64,000 nucleotides of DNA from Candidatus Obscuribacterales bacterium. Lineage in GTDB: Bacteria > Cyanobacteriota > Vampirovibrionia > Obscuribacterales > Obscuribacteraceae. The notes below the pieces were generated by a model. It saw nothing but the letters and a program-made list of their open reading frames with translations, had not been told where the DNA came from and did not search any database. The stretch is taken from the NCBI GenBank assembly GCA_020634035.1, contig JACKCM010000006.1, positions 563,938 through 627,937 of the forward strand, read 5' to 3'. The translations under genes and the position numbers were made by a program. Positions 25,772-35,219 of the stretch are shown piece after piece (the stretch's first letter is position 1; every line of letters starts with the position of its first letter).

Positions 25772-26713
25772 TCAGTCTAGAGTCAACCGACCGACTTTGC
25801 CGTCCCTTAACTCTGAAAGAAAAATACTACAAGCTCTGAGCCTGTCAGGAACCGCACCCTGGCTCAATAAATTGCGTTTACGGGCAAAATAATCGAAGCC
25901 GTCTTCTGCGTCTGCCAGACCTTCCATATAACGCTCGAGCAGCTCCGGATAACGTTCTCTCAGCAGACGCAATGCCGCTTCCGCCACCGGCTCTACCTCA
26001 TAATTGGACTGGGGAAGGAGATTGAGGGCGGCAAGTTTGTCCCTGGTCAATTCAGTAAAACCGGTCGGAGGCAGAATGCCCGGGGTATCGAGCAGTTCGA
26101 GCTTGGGGTGGACCCGGACCCATTGAGTGCCCTGGGTGATACCGGGTCGGTTGCCGGTCTTGGTCTTCTTGCGGCCAATGAGCCAGTTTATTAGAGAAGA
26201 TTTACCGACATTGGGCAGACCGACAATACAGATACGCATCGGTCGAGGCAAGATTCCTTTGCGAACCAGGGCTTCCTGTTGCGCTCTGGTTGCCTCAATC
26301 GCCATGTTGATGATTTTGTCTTTTCCGGAAGAGCGCTTCAATGAGAGCAGAGCACTGGGCACATCGATACGGTCGAGTACCGCCCGGACAGCTTCTGGAT
26401 CGGCGAGATCTTCTTTAGTGAAAATGAACAACCTGGGTTTATGCCCGAATATGGCATCGGCATTGGGATGCCTGGTGGAATCGGGCAAGCGCGCGTCGAT
26501 AACCTCGATGACCAGATCGACCCATTTGATCAGGTTTTGAATATGTTGAAACGGAGTACGCGGAGAACGTGCAGACGAATTGCGAGAGCCGGAAGTAGAA
26601 TTCTTCTGCTTCTGTTTCGGCTTCCGCTTTTTCTTGCTTTCTCCGCCGCTAGAAGATGAACCAGATCCCCTGGCTTGCTTCTCGGAATCTCTGCCAGAGC
26701 TTGAACGAGCCAT
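25772..26713 (-). CDS. rbgA: Ribosome biogenesis GTPase RbgA/YlqF
   Basis: Circularly permuted GTPase needed for late 50S subunit assembly. In the permuted order the 313-residue protein shows G4 (TKED near residue 100), then G1 (GLPNVGKSSLINWL), the G2 threonine region (RPGITQGTQWV) and G3 (LLDTPG). A Ser/Lys/Arg-rich tail of about 50 residues precedes the GTPase and is unusual in length. It lies 17 bp downstream of rplS, the classic arrangement. Confidence 0.93.
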   Translation of the reverse strand: MARSSSGRDSEKQARGSGSSSSGGESKKKRKPKQKQKNSTSGSRNSSARSPRTPFQHIQNLIKWVDLVIEVIDARLPDSTRHPNADAIFGHKPRLFIFTKEDLADPEAVRAVLDRIDVPSALLSLKRSSGKDKIINMAIEATRAQQEALVRKGILPRPMRICIVGLPNVGKSSLINWLIGRKKTKTGNRPGITQGTQWVRVHPKLELLDTPGILPPTGFTELTRDKLAALNLLPQSNYEVEPVAEAALRLLRERYPELLERYMEGLADAEDGFDYFARKRNLLSQGAVPDRLRACSIFLSELRDGKVGRLTLD

Positions 26714-26730
26714 GCGACTGAACAGCTGGC

Positions 26731-27135
26731 TTACTTGGCGGCAGCTTTCTTGACTTCGCCTTTCTTGCCAGCGTCTTTCTTGGCTACGACTTTTTCTTTG
26801 ATTCTGGTAGCTTTACCGGTTCTGTTGCGCAGATAGTAGAGCTTGGAGCGTCTGACCGATCCACGTCTTTGAACCTTGATGCTTTCAACCCGGGGAGAGT
26901 GCAGCGGGAAGACTCTCTCGATGCCGATTCCCTGAAATACTCTTCTTACGGTAATGCTGGCGTTGACGCCGGAGCCGCGTCTTTTGATGATGACGCCTTC
27001 ATAGCCCTGGGTACGCTCTTTGCCACCCTCTTTGATCTTGACGAATACTTTGACTGTATCGCCGACGTTGAGTTCGGGGAGGCTGTCCTTTTCTTTAAGG
27101 AAGGAACTTTCAATATCTCGAATGGTCTGGTTCAT
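26731..27135 (-). CDS. rplS: 50S ribosomal protein L19
   Basis: A 134-residue L19, with the signature NVGDTVKVFVKIKEGGKERTQ region, GVIIKRRGSG, ERVFPLHSPRVESI and RRSKLYYLRNRTGKATRIKE. A Lys/Ala-rich C-terminal tail (about 20 residues) extends beyond the usual end. It is the first gene of the operon with rbgA and rnhB; trmD, often upstream in other bacteria, is not here. Confidence 0.97.
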   Translation of the reverse strand: MNQTIRDIESSFLKEKDSLPELNVGDTVKVFVKIKEGGKERTQGYEGVIIKRRGSGVNASITVRRVFQGIGIERVFPLHSPRVESIKVQRRGSVRRSKLYYLRNRTGKATRIKEKVVAKKDAGKKGEVKKAAAK

Positions 27136-27276
27136 TTTCTCTCACCAGTGAACTGATCTCTTTTATGCAAAGCGGTCCAAAATTCTATCATGCAAACCCC
27201 GGAACTATACAATTCCTTCGTTTTGAGCTATTCAAAAAGGTTCATATACTGACATTAGACAACGCTAAGCAAACAG

Positions 27277-27735
27277 CTAGACGGTCAGTTCATCCTTGAG
27301 TCGGCGCAGTTCGCTGACAAAATCTTCCATCGATTGAAACTGCCGATAAACGGATGCAAAGCGGACATAAGCCACCTCGTCCAGTTTACTGAGCAATTTG
27401 AGAGCGAGTTCGCCTACCGTGCTTGCCGGAATCTCGCGCTTACCCAGGGTGGCCATCTCGTTCTCTACCGAATCGACCAGATCGTCTATCTCCTCGGCGG
27501 TGACATTGGTTTTGGCACAGGCTCTCGATATTCCTGCCCGGAGCTTCTCGCGAGAGTATGGCTCTCTGCCACCGGACCTTTTCATCACCAGAATCTGCAT
27601 GACCTCCACCCTCTCGTAGGTGGTGAAGCGCTTACCACAAGACTCGCACTCTCTTCTGCGGCGCACGGCCTTCTCGCCGGTGACGCGAGACTCTAGAACA
27701 CGACTATCTTTCATCTGGCAATAAGGACAGAACAT
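27277..27735 (-). CDS. nrdR: Transcriptional repressor NrdR
   Basis: A 152-residue nucleotide-sensing repressor of ribonucleotide reductase genes. The zinc ribbon uses Cys3, Cys6, and the CESC pair near residue 31, followed by GKRFTTYERVE; the ATP-cone domain follows (MKRSGGREPYSREKLRAGI). No nrd gene is in the window. It is divergent from the J-domain gene at 27891, sharing a 155-bp promoter region. Confidence 0.96.
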   Translation of the reverse strand: MFCPYCQMKDSRVLESRVTGEKAVRRRRECESCGKRFTTYERVEVMQILVMKRSGGREPYSREKLRAGISRACAKTNVTAEEIDDLVDSVENEMATLGKREIPASTVGELALKLLSKLDEVAYVRFASVYRQFQSMEDFVSELRRLKDELTV

Positions 27736-27890
27736 AGCCTGATTATAGAACGCCTGAGGAAATGCCGCAGCGGTTGTTCACGGCGCGTTAAGTTCAAATT
27801 CTGCGGTCAAGATGGCAAAATAGGAACAGGCAAGCATTAGATAACAGTCCGGCTGATGATTAAAATCTCTTCTTCAAATACGCGATAACC

Positions 27891-28595
27891 ATGCGGAAAC
27901 GGCAACCCAACCTTTATGAAGTGCTAGGTCTCTCACCGAATGTCTCGGCCAAAGAGATCAAAGTCGCCTATCGTAAACTGGTAAAAGAATGCCATCCCGA
28001 TATCGAGTACAAGAAGCAGGACGAAAAACAAAGAAGCCTGGCGCACCAGAGAATGCAATCTATCAACGAAGCCTACGAGACGTTGATGGACAAGAACAAA
28101 CGACTCGATTACGACTTCAAAATGGGAGTCGGTGCCGGAGCGAGCGCTCGAAGCCGAGGCGTGACCGGCACCGGATTTCCCCGAACCGGCACCCGCTTCG
28201 AGTCAGATGCGGAACGAGAAAAATATCTCAAAAAAGTATTCATGCCCATAAGGCGCTCGGTGGTAAAAACCCTAAAAGAATACGGCGCCAGGCTTCAAGA
28301 TCTCTCCCAGGACATCTACGACGAACTTCTAATCGAAGATTTCTCCGCCTATGTAGAGAAGTTGGAAGAGACGCTTCTGAAAGCCTCGAACAAATATACG
28401 GCAGAAGAATGTCCCGATTCGCTCGGTCCTGCGGTACAGTGGATGCGCCATTCCATCGCCCAGGCAGCAGACGGTCTCGATGAACTCAATCTTTTCCTGG
28501 TCAACTTCGATTATGACCATCTGTCTATGGCCGAGAATCTGTTCAAGATAGCGATTGAACATTCTAAAGTAGCGCTCAATTTAACCAAAGTCTGA
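27891..28595 (+). CDS. J-domain protein, DnaJ-like
   Basis: A 234-residue protein with an N-terminal J-domain (residues 6-75; NLYEVLGLSPNVSAKEIKVAYRKL, HPD in KECHPDIEY) and a Gly/Arg-rich linker (about 80-105). The C-terminal 120 residues are helical and lack DnaJ zinc-finger and client domains. It ends 3 bp from the convergent TPR gene. Target Hsp70 and client are unknown. Confidence 0.85.
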   Translation: MRKRQPNLYEVLGLSPNVSAKEIKVAYRKLVKECHPDIEYKKQDEKQRSLAHQRMQSINEAYETLMDKNKRLDYDFKMGVGAGASARSRGVTGTGFPRTGTRFESDAEREKYLKKVFMPIRRSVVKTLKEYGARLQDLSQDIYDELLIEDFSAYVEKLEETLLKASNKYTAEECPDSLGPAVQWMRHSIAQAADGLDELNLFLVNFDYDHLSMAENLFKIAIEHSKVALNLTKV

Positions 28596-28598
28596 GGT

Positions 28599-29867
28599 CT
28601 AAGAAGACTTGCGATAAAGAGAGCGAATAAAAGTGAGCCTCGCCTGCAAAGCCAGACTCTCGTCCTCTCGCTTCTCTTTTTGAAGCAACTTTATGTAAGG
28701 CGTAAGCACCAGGGCTATATCGCAAAAGTTCTCGCCAACGGTCTCTTCATAGATTTCTATCGCCTGCTTAAACATCGCTTCGGCCTCTTCATTCTCTCCT
28801 CTGGCAAAAGCAAGTTCACCCAGAGCGCAGATTGCTTCTGCTCCTTCCGGATGCCTCTTGAGCTCGAAGTCTTCTCTGATACTCAGAGCCTTTTTCAATA
28901 ACTCGCCGGCCTCGCTCAGCCTGCCCTGGGCAAGACGCAATTTACCTAAGGCTAAAAAGGAACCACTTACTATGTAGTGCCGTTCAGAGAAGATCTCTTT
29001 GCGAATCTCATGCCCTCTTTCAATAAGGCTTTCAGCTTCTTCAAGAGAGCCTCTGTCAATCAAAAGAGTTCCCAGGGCGATCATATGATTAGCCAGCATA
29101 TCGGTATCATATTCGGTGTTGTCGAATATGGTCTCTATCGCAGACCGATAGATAGCTTCGGCCTCGTCTACTAAGCCTCGAATCTCTTTTACCCGAGCCA
29201 GTCCGTATCGATCTTGAGAGAGCGATGCCAGGGTGCTGACCACCTCGAATTGAGCCGGCTCTTCCTCTTGCTCTTTCAACTCTTCCAGCAACCTGGTATT
29301 ACCGGCAATGGTCTTGCTGTAAAAAGATTCGGCTTCTATAAAGCGTGAGAGATAGAGATAGGAAGTGGCAAGAAATCCGGTGATTAATCGGGTCAGATGA
29401 TTGTCCCATCCAAAGGTGCCCTGGCTTTTGTCAAGCGACTCTTCAAGATTTTCGGTGGCCTCTTTGAAGCGAGAGAGCAAAAGTTGAGAGTTGGCCAGGT
29501 TAAGCAGATTGATCACCGCCAATGGTGTGTCATAGATTCCGAAAAGATTGACCAGGGGAAGCACCGCTCTATCCACGGCAACGCCCAGAGAGGCAATTTT
29601 ATACGCGAGCTTGAAGTCTCCCTCATAAAGCGCTCGCCCGGCTGCCTCGGAAAGGAAAAACGAAAGAGAGAACGGACCGAAAATCGCCCAGATAAATCCG
29701 AAGCAGAACACAAGAACCTGGGTGCAGAGGTCTCCGGTGACGAAAACCCGCGAAATAAGCGCACCGGCAAGAAGCCAGGCAAGAAAGCCAAGACTTGCCC
29801 AGAACCCTATGCCGCTGCCCGGGCTCTGCACTCTTCTTCTGGTCGGATATTTTTCGTTAGTTTGCAT
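28599..29867 (-). CDS. Membrane-anchored TPR-repeat protein
   Basis: A 422-residue protein with two N-terminal transmembrane helices (about residues 20-70) followed by at least seven tetratricopeptide-like helix pairs, clearest toward the C-terminus (ALGKLRLAQGRLSEAGELLKKAL, ALGELAFARGENEEAEAMFKQAI). Such repeats form protein-binding solenoids; the partner is unknown. Single gene between the convergent J-protein and rimO. Confidence 0.8.
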   Translation of the reverse strand: MQTNEKYPTRRRVQSPGSGIGFWASLGFLAWLLAGALISRVFVTGDLCTQVLVFCFGFIWAIFGPFSLSFFLSEAAGRALYEGDFKLAYKIASLGVAVDRAVLPLVNLFGIYDTPLAVINLLNLANSQLLLSRFKEATENLEESLDKSQGTFGWDNHLTRLITGFLATSYLYLSRFIEAESFYSKTIAGNTRLLEELKEQEEEPAQFEVVSTLASLSQDRYGLARVKEIRGLVDEAEAIYRSAIETIFDNTEYDTDMLANHMIALGTLLIDRGSLEEAESLIERGHEIRKEIFSERHYIVSGSFLALGKLRLAQGRLSEAGELLKKALSIREDFELKRHPEGAEAICALGELAFARGENEEAEAMFKQAIEIYEETVGENFCDIALVLTPYIKLLQKEKREDESLALQARLTFIRSLYRKSS

Positions 29868-29965
29868 AATCGAAGCAGCAATCGAAAGCCGACGGAAATT
29901 GACCCCACTTAAGATCTTTATTCCCAGTTCAGGGCTTCAAATTACGACTGTAATTAGCCTTAGCT

Positions 29966-31345
29966 TTAGACTAAAGCTTTACCGGCTCTGACAGAGCCGG
30001 ACGACTCTCTATCGAAGGTGCTGCCCACGGCTGTTCCAAAAAGATCGTAAGGCTTGGCTTCGTCGATGCGAACCCGGACAATTTCGCCCATGTCCACAAA
30101 GGAATCATCGGCATCTTCCACATAGACCTGGTTGTCTATGTCCGGTGCATCCCACTGACTGCGACCTATATAGATGCCTTTCTTCTCGTCGAAACTCTCA
30201 ATCAGAACATCTATCTCTTTGCCGACCATGGCTTGATTGAGTTCGCTCGAGATACCGTGCTGCAACTTCATCACTTCTGCCCGTCTGCGATTCTTCTCTT
30301 TCTGGGAGACCTGACCAGGCATGTTGCCGCTGGGCACTTCAGTCTGTTTGGAATAGCCGAAGACCCCGAGGCGGTCGAAACGAGATGTTTCGATGAAGCG
30401 CATCAGATGCTGGAAATTCTCCTCGGTCTCTCCCGGGAAACCAACAATGAATGTAGAGCGGATTTTCACATCCGGAATGGTTTTGCGAATTCTCTCCACC
30501 ACGCTCTCCGGTTTGAGCGGTCGGGCCATCGCTTTGAGAATAGCAGGATCGCTGTGCTGGAGCGGAATGTCGATATATTTGACGACCTTATTCAAGTCGC
30601 GTATCGCCTCGAGAATCTCTACGGTGGCTTCAGTAGGATAGGCGTACATTACCCGAATCCACTCGAGACCCTCGATTTCGTTCAGAGAAGCGAGCAGTTC
30701 AGGCAGCGCCAGTCGGTTGTAGAGATCGAGACCATAATAGGTCGAGTCTTGAGAGACCAGGATGATCTCGCGCACTCCAGCCTTGACGAGAATGCGCGCC
30801 TCTTTTGTAAGAGATTCAATCGAACGGGATCTGAACTTGCCTCTCAGCATCGGGATTATACAGAAGCTGCAGGCATGATCGCAGCCTTCGGCAATCTTCA
30901 AATAAGCGCTGGCACCGACTCCGGTCATCATCCTGGGCAGGACTTCGTCGGAATAATCGTTGGGTATCTCCGAAACTTCCATCACCCGGAGTTTGGAATC
31001 TCTCGATATAGCCTGGATAACATCGACAATTTTGTGAATATCACCGGTACCCACCAGGGCTCTGGCTTCGGGAATCTCTTCTAAAAGCTCTTCTTTGAAA
31101 TGCTGAGCCAGACAGCCGGCGATAATCAGCTCTTTGCCCTGATCGGCAAGTTCTACCAGAGTCCGCACCGACTCTTTTCGGGCATCGCCGATGAAAGAGC
31201 AGGTGTTGACCAGGCACATATCCGCCTCGTCGTTATCGAAGGTCACGTCGATACCGGACTCCTTCAAGAGTCCGAGCATGACTTCGGTATCTGTGGTGTT
31301 CTTGGGACAGCCCAGAGAGACGACGCCAAGTTTCGGATTACGCAT
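29966..31345 (-). CDS. rimO: Ribosomal protein S12 methylthiotransferase RimO
   Basis: Radical-SAM enzyme that methylthiolates an aspartate of ribosomal protein S12. The 459-residue protein has the N-terminal UPF0004 domain with GCPKN and its cluster cysteines, the radical-SAM motif CDHACSFC, and a C-terminal TRAM domain. GCPKN rather than the MiaB form, and conserved IPLQHSD, favour RimO over MiaB. Probably transcribed with rodZ and rluB upstream. Confidence 0.94.
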   Translation of the reverse strand: MRNPKLGVVSLGCPKNTTDTEVMLGLLKESGIDVTFDNDEADMCLVNTCSFIGDARKESVRTLVELADQGKELIIAGCLAQHFKEELLEEIPEARALVGTGDIHKIVDVIQAISRDSKLRVMEVSEIPNDYSDEVLPRMMTGVGASAYLKIAEGCDHACSFCIIPMLRGKFRSRSIESLTKEARILVKAGVREIILVSQDSTYYGLDLYNRLALPELLASLNEIEGLEWIRVMYAYPTEATVEILEAIRDLNKVVKYIDIPLQHSDPAILKAMARPLKPESVVERIRKTIPDVKIRSTFIVGFPGETEENFQHLMRFIETSRFDRLGVFGYSKQTEVPSGNMPGQVSQKEKNRRRAEVMKLQHGISSELNQAMVGKEIDVLIESFDEKKGIYIGRSQWDAPDIDNQVYVEDADDSFVDMGEIVRVRIDEAKPYDLFGTAVGSTFDRESSGSVRAGKALV

Positions 31346-31416
31346 AGCTCAAGCTCCGTTATTGAAAGATCTTGCCGGGAGATTAAGCCGCGTTAACCGT
31401 GGATGGTGCCCACGAC

Positions 31417-32517
31417 CTACTCGCTGTCAAGACGTCCTTCAGTATAACGGTAAGGTACGCCAATTGATCTGGATCCACCCAGGGACTCCCCTGGAATGTA
31501 ACGAGATGGAGACGCATTTAGGTTGCGATACTGGGTCGGCTTCGGCTTGCTGGGGGTCTTCACGACCTTTTTCGGCACGACAGGCTTAGGAGCGCTGACG
31601 GTCCTGGGAGCCGGTTTTGCTTCACCTTCAACCCGGTCGGCAGTGTCGGAAGCACCGGCACCATCGCCGGAAGCTTCTCCAGATCCGGTCTGGAAGGTTC
31701 GGTCGGTACGAACGCCGTTCTGGCCGAAAGTCTCATGCTTGCCCTGGAAAGAGACGTTCAAGCTGCCGCCGTTGCCGGCTCGTACTTTGAGACCCTGGGC
31801 GTCTTGAAAGACTCTCTGGTCACCGGCTTCGAGGAAACCGGTAAAGAGGGAGTTGCCGCTATCCAGGGATTTGACTTCGACCCAGACATGGCGGCTGGCG
31901 TTAAGAGTGATGCTGGTGTCGCCGGTGGCTGCCTTCTTTTCGCCTGCTCCCGTAGAATCGCCCTTGCCGTCCTCTTTGCTGGAAGAGTCGGCAACACTGG
32001 CCGGAGAATATCGAGAAGTCGTCTGCTCCAGAGCGACAATAGAAGGATCGCGCTGGGACTTATATTGCATCTGCTGATAGTAGAAAAGATAGCTGATCAG
32101 ACCGACGATTATCACGATAAGAAAAGCCGGGTAGAAAACCAGCTTGGCGAAACTGGGCTTGGGAGGTGCCAGTTTAGCTTTAGTTAAACTGGTCTGGACG
32201 ATGGGTGCCTGCTGAACAGCCACGCCTTTGCTGCGAAAACCGCCGAAGTGACTCTTTTCGCTGCGATCTTCATAATCGTCGAAAGCCTGCCTGTATTCTG
32301 CCACCAGATTCTGGCCGTTCAATCCGACACATTCGGCATAACGCTTGATAAAACCGGAAACATAGACAGGCTCAGGAAGCTGGTCAATATCACCACTTTC
32401 GATCGCTTCCAGATTTGCTGTGGAAATTTTGGTCTTGTCGTAAATCTGGCCAAGAGAGAGACCACGGCTCTCCCGTGCGGCTTTCAATTTCTGACCAATC
32501 TGTTCGAAAACGCTCAC
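31417..32517 (-). CDS. rodZ: RodZ-like cytoskeletal/HTH membrane protein
   Basis: A 366-residue single-pass protein: an N-terminal HTH_25 domain (IGQKLKAARESRGLSLGQIYDKTKIS, residues 6-70), a transmembrane helix near residues 128-150 and an extracytoplasmic DUF4115 domain (about 200-275) with a Pro/Lys-rich tail. RodZ links MreB to the envelope in rod-shaped cells. No mreB is present here. GTG start, 6 bp after rluB, so probably coupled to it. Confidence 0.85.
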   Translation of the reverse strand: MSVFEQIGQKLKAARESRGLSLGQIYDKTKISTANLEAIESGDIDQLPEPVYVSGFIKRYAECVGLNGQNLVAEYRQAFDDYEDRSEKSHFGGFRSKGVAVQQAPIVQTSLTKAKLAPPKPSFAKLVFYPAFLIVIIVGLISYLFYYQQMQYKSQRDPSIVALEQTTSRYSPASVADSSSKEDGKGDSTGAGEKKAATGDTSITLNASRHVWVEVKSLDSGNSLFTGFLEAGDQRVFQDAQGLKVRAGNGGSLNVSFQGKHETFGQNGVRTDRTFQTGSGEASGDGAGASDTADRVEGEAKPAPRTVSAPKPVVPKKVVKTPSKPKPTQYRNLNASPSRYIPGESLGGSRSIGVPYRYTEGRLDSE

Positions 32518-32523
32518 CTACAC

Positions 32524-33234
32524 CTACCTTCGGACCCCACAGAGTTTTTCAATTTCTTCTCTAGACAATAGACGCCATTCACCGGGAGCCAACGGCTTTA
32601 ATTGTAACCTACCAATGGCAACTCTGACCAAACGATTCACAGGATATCCAAGTTGCGCACACATTCTTCTTATTTGACGATTCTTTCCTTCCCTTATCGA
32701 TATCTCAAAGATGGTCTTTTCGTTCTCTCTGGTAATCAACTTCAATCGTGCCGGCAGCGTCCTGGCGCCTGACAACTCCACACCTTCGACCAGGGTTTCA
32801 AGATCTCTGTCCCGGACATTACCCTTGACGGTGACTTTATAGGTTTTCCAGATATGGGTAGAAGGATGCGCCAGCTTCTGGGCAAGATCCCCATCATTGG
32901 TCAGAATAAGCAGTCCTTCCGAGTTCCGGTCGAGGCGACCCACCGGCTTAAGATGCTTGAGATGTCCGGGCAGAATATCGAGAATCGCCCTCCTGCCGCC
33001 CGGATCGTCGCAGGTGGTGATCACATCCTTGGGCTTGTGCAGGATCATGTACTGCAAATTTTTAGAGGCGAGCGGCCTTCCGTCCACCAGAATGACATCG
33101 AGATCGAGATCGACGGAGAGACTGAAATCCTTTACCGTCGCTCCGTTAACACAGACCCTGCCCTCTTCTATCAACTGATCTGCTTTACGCCGGGAGCAGT
33201 GTCCGGTCAAAGCGAGCGCTCTATTTATTCGCAT
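32524..33234 (-). CDS. rluB: rRNA pseudouridine synthase, RluB/RsuA family
   Basis: Isomerises uridine to pseudouridine in rRNA. The 236-residue protein has an N-terminal S4 RNA-binding domain (residues 1-60, GHCSRRKADQLIEEGRVCVNG) and the catalytic GRLDRNSEGLLILTND motif with the active-site Asp, then REGKNRQIRRMC. RluB fits slightly better than RsuA. It heads the rluB-rodZ pair. Confidence 0.9.
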   Translation of the reverse strand: MRINRALALTGHCSRRKADQLIEEGRVCVNGATVKDFSLSVDLDLDVILVDGRPLASKNLQYMILHKPKDVITTCDDPGGRRAILDILPGHLKHLKPVGRLDRNSEGLLILTNDGDLAQKLAHPSTHIWKTYKVTVKGNVRDRDLETLVEGVELSGARTLPARLKLITRENEKTIFEISIREGKNRQIRRMCAQLGYPVNRLVRVAIGRLQLKPLAPGEWRLLSREEIEKLCGVRR

Positions 33235-33328
33235 AGTCCTATTTTAGAAGATCAGCCCGGAGAATGGAAGATAGAAGCTGGCCTGTACAAAGAATACGAT
33301 TGCACACTACCAGTAGTACCATAAGCGT

Positions 33329-35089
33329 TTAGAGCTTTTTACCGGAGCGATAGTCCTCACTGTCATAGTGAAAAATGATATCAGGGAAAGCAGCACTCAA
33401 GCGCAATTTGGTCGCAAGAGAGAAGTTCATCGCCCTCAAATTGATCTCGCCCAGCCCGGGACAATCTTCAAGAAAGTGCTGCACACCTTGTTCTGTAAGC
33501 TTATTTGCAGCCAGATTGATACTGCGCAAATTGAGCTTCTTTAGTCCGGCCAGATCAGAATCGACCAGTTGTGTCTGAGCAAGATCGAGCTCATAGAAGA
33601 TTCTGTCTCTGGGAAGAGAGCGCAATCCATTAACCGTTATCTCAGACATCCTCAGGGACAGGCGGTTCAACCGGGGAAATTTGGATAGCGTCGGGATGCA
33701 CTGGTCATCTATCTTTTGGCAATATTCAAGAAACAAGCGCTTGAGATTAGGCATTACCGCAAGAGCCTCCAGTCCTCTCTTGTCGAAGCCGATGCAATCT
33801 ACAAATCGGAGCCGCTGGAGACTTGATATCGAGGCTATTCCCGAAAGAATATCCGGGGAGAGATTGCCGACATCCTCGAGAGAGATCTGCTCTAATGGCA
33901 CTGCCTTCAAATAAGCCAACATTGCCGGCTTGATTTTCACGGACTTGATACCTATCTCTTTCAAATGCGGCTTCTTGGCCAGAATCGCAAAGGTATCAGA
34001 ATCAGCCCCTTCGGAAACAGTCCACACTCCTGCACCCTCATCCCTCAGGAAATCCGAGGCGGTCCGCCTCTTTTTTTCGGATCCCGCCAGGACCTTGTCG
34101 ACTCGCATTGACGGCTTATGAGAATCCATCGCAAGCGGCAGATGAAAAATCACATAGCCTCCCGCGAAAAGAATCACCACCCCTGCCAACAATAGCGGAA
34201 ATTTAGATCCGGAGGGCGCTTTCGGCGAAGAAGAAGCCTGATTCAAATCAGGAAGCGCTTCTTCTTCGACATAAAGACCACGCAGATCCTTCAAGAGTTC
34301 GTTAACGGAAGCGTATCGCTTCTCTGGTTCGATGGCGAGACAGCGAGCTAGAATTCGATCGAGTTCCTCGTTCGAGGCAGCACCGGTGGTGGAGAGAAGT
34401 GGAGCCGGCTGGCTGGTTTTAAGGGCTATGGTTTCGATGACGGAGTCGGCTTGTATAGGCACCTGACCGCTCAAGGTTTTAAACATGAGCACACCCAGCG
34501 AGTAGATATCGCTACGACAATCGACGATCTTGTCTGGGTCTCGCCCCCGGGCTTGCTCCGGACTCATATAAAAAGGACTGCCGACCAGCGCTCCGGTGGA
34601 TGTGACCGCAAGTGAGCCCTCGTTTTCTACAAATTTTGCGATACCGAAATCCAGGAGCTTTATTTGATCTTGTCCGAGCACCATGACATTGTCGGGCTTC
34701 AAATCTCGATGCAAGACACCTTCACCATGGGCATGGGCAAGGGTCTCTGCCGTGGCTATAAAAAGAGGCAGGGCTTCTTCTAGTGAAAGCGGTCCCTTCT
34801 CTTGTATGAGGGTCGCAAGACTGTTTCCGTCCACATATTCGAGCACCATATACGGCATCTCACCATCGACCACGCCAAAATCCAGAATCTTGACGATACC
34901 GGGGTGATTGAGTCGTGAAGCGGTTTTTGCCTCCTGCTGAAATCGAGCCAGGGTTTGTTCCGGTGCCTGCTTGCTGCGCAGTACTTTCACAGCCACATCT
35001 ATCTGCAAAGTCAGATCTCTGGCTTTATAGACCGCTCCCATACCGCCTTCCCCGAGTTTACAGTCGATTTGATATCTGTCAGGAAGCAA
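33329..35089 (-). CDS. Ser/Thr protein kinase, membrane-anchored, with C-terminal LRR domain
   Basis: A 586-residue Hanks-type kinase. The kinase domain (residues 6-270) has GEGGMGAVYKAR, the ATP-binding Lys in VAVKVL, HRDLKPDN, DFG and SPEQ, so it should be active. A transmembrane helix lies near residues 297-318, and residues 375-570 are leucine-rich repeats of the GL..L..L..L.L type. The orientation would place the LRR outside the cytoplasm as a sensor. TTG start. It is divergent from the carbonic anhydrase gene across a region with four phased 10-bp repeats. Confidence 0.88.
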   Translation of the reverse strand: MLPDRYQIDCKLGEGGMGAVYKARDLTLQIDVAVKVLRSKQAPEQTLARFQQEAKTASRLNHPGIVKILDFGVVDGEMPYMVLEYVDGNSLATLIQEKGPLSLEEALPLFIATAETLAHAHGEGVLHRDLKPDNVMVLGQDQIKLLDFGIAKFVENEGSLAVTSTGALVGSPFYMSPEQARGRDPDKIVDCRSDIYSLGVLMFKTLSGQVPIQADSVIETIALKTSQPAPLLSTTGAASNEELDRILARCLAIEPEKRYASVNELLKDLRGLYVEEEALPDLNQASSSPKAPSGSKFPLLLAGVVILFAGGYVIFHLPLAMDSHKPSMRVDKVLAGSEKKRRTASDFLRDEGAGVWTVSEGADSDTFAILAKKPHLKEIGIKSVKIKPAMLAYLKAVPLEQISLEDVGNLSPDILSGIASISSLQRLRFVDCIGFDKRGLEALAVMPNLKRLFLEYCQKIDDQCIPTLSKFPRLNRLSLRMSEITVNGLRSLPRDRIFYELDLAQTQLVDSDLAGLKKLNLRSINLAANKLTEQGVQHFLEDCPGLGEINLRAMNFSLATKLRLSAAFPDIIFHYDSEDYRSGKKL

Positions 35090-35122
35090 AAGGATTCACC
35101 CGGGCTAAAAATATCAATTTAT

Positions 35123-35162
35123 TTTAGCGACTTTTATCGACCTTTAGCGATGTTTAGCGACG
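35123..35162. promoter_or_regulatory. Four tandem 10-bp iterons in a divergent promoter region
   Basis: TTTAGCGACT (35123), TTTATCGACC (35133), TTTAGCGATG (35143) and TTTAGCGACG (35153) follow each other without gaps, so the common part TTTAGCGA repeats once per helical turn. They end 18 bp before a TATAAT. This is the layout of a site for a protein that binds cooperatively along one DNA face. Confidence 0.6.
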
Positions 35163-35180
35163 TCATCTCCCTCTTCCTAC

Positions 35181-35186
35181 TATAAT
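35181..35186 (+). promoter_or_regulatory. Probable -10 box of the carbonic anhydrase gene
   Basis: A perfect TATAAT 33 bp upstream of the TTG start at 35220. The position 17 bp upstream (CGACGT) is not a -35 consensus and falls at the edge of the iterons, which suggests activator dependence. Confidence 0.5.
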
Positions 35187-35219
35187 CTTTCAAATCATCT
35201 TAAAAGAAGGCGGACAAAA

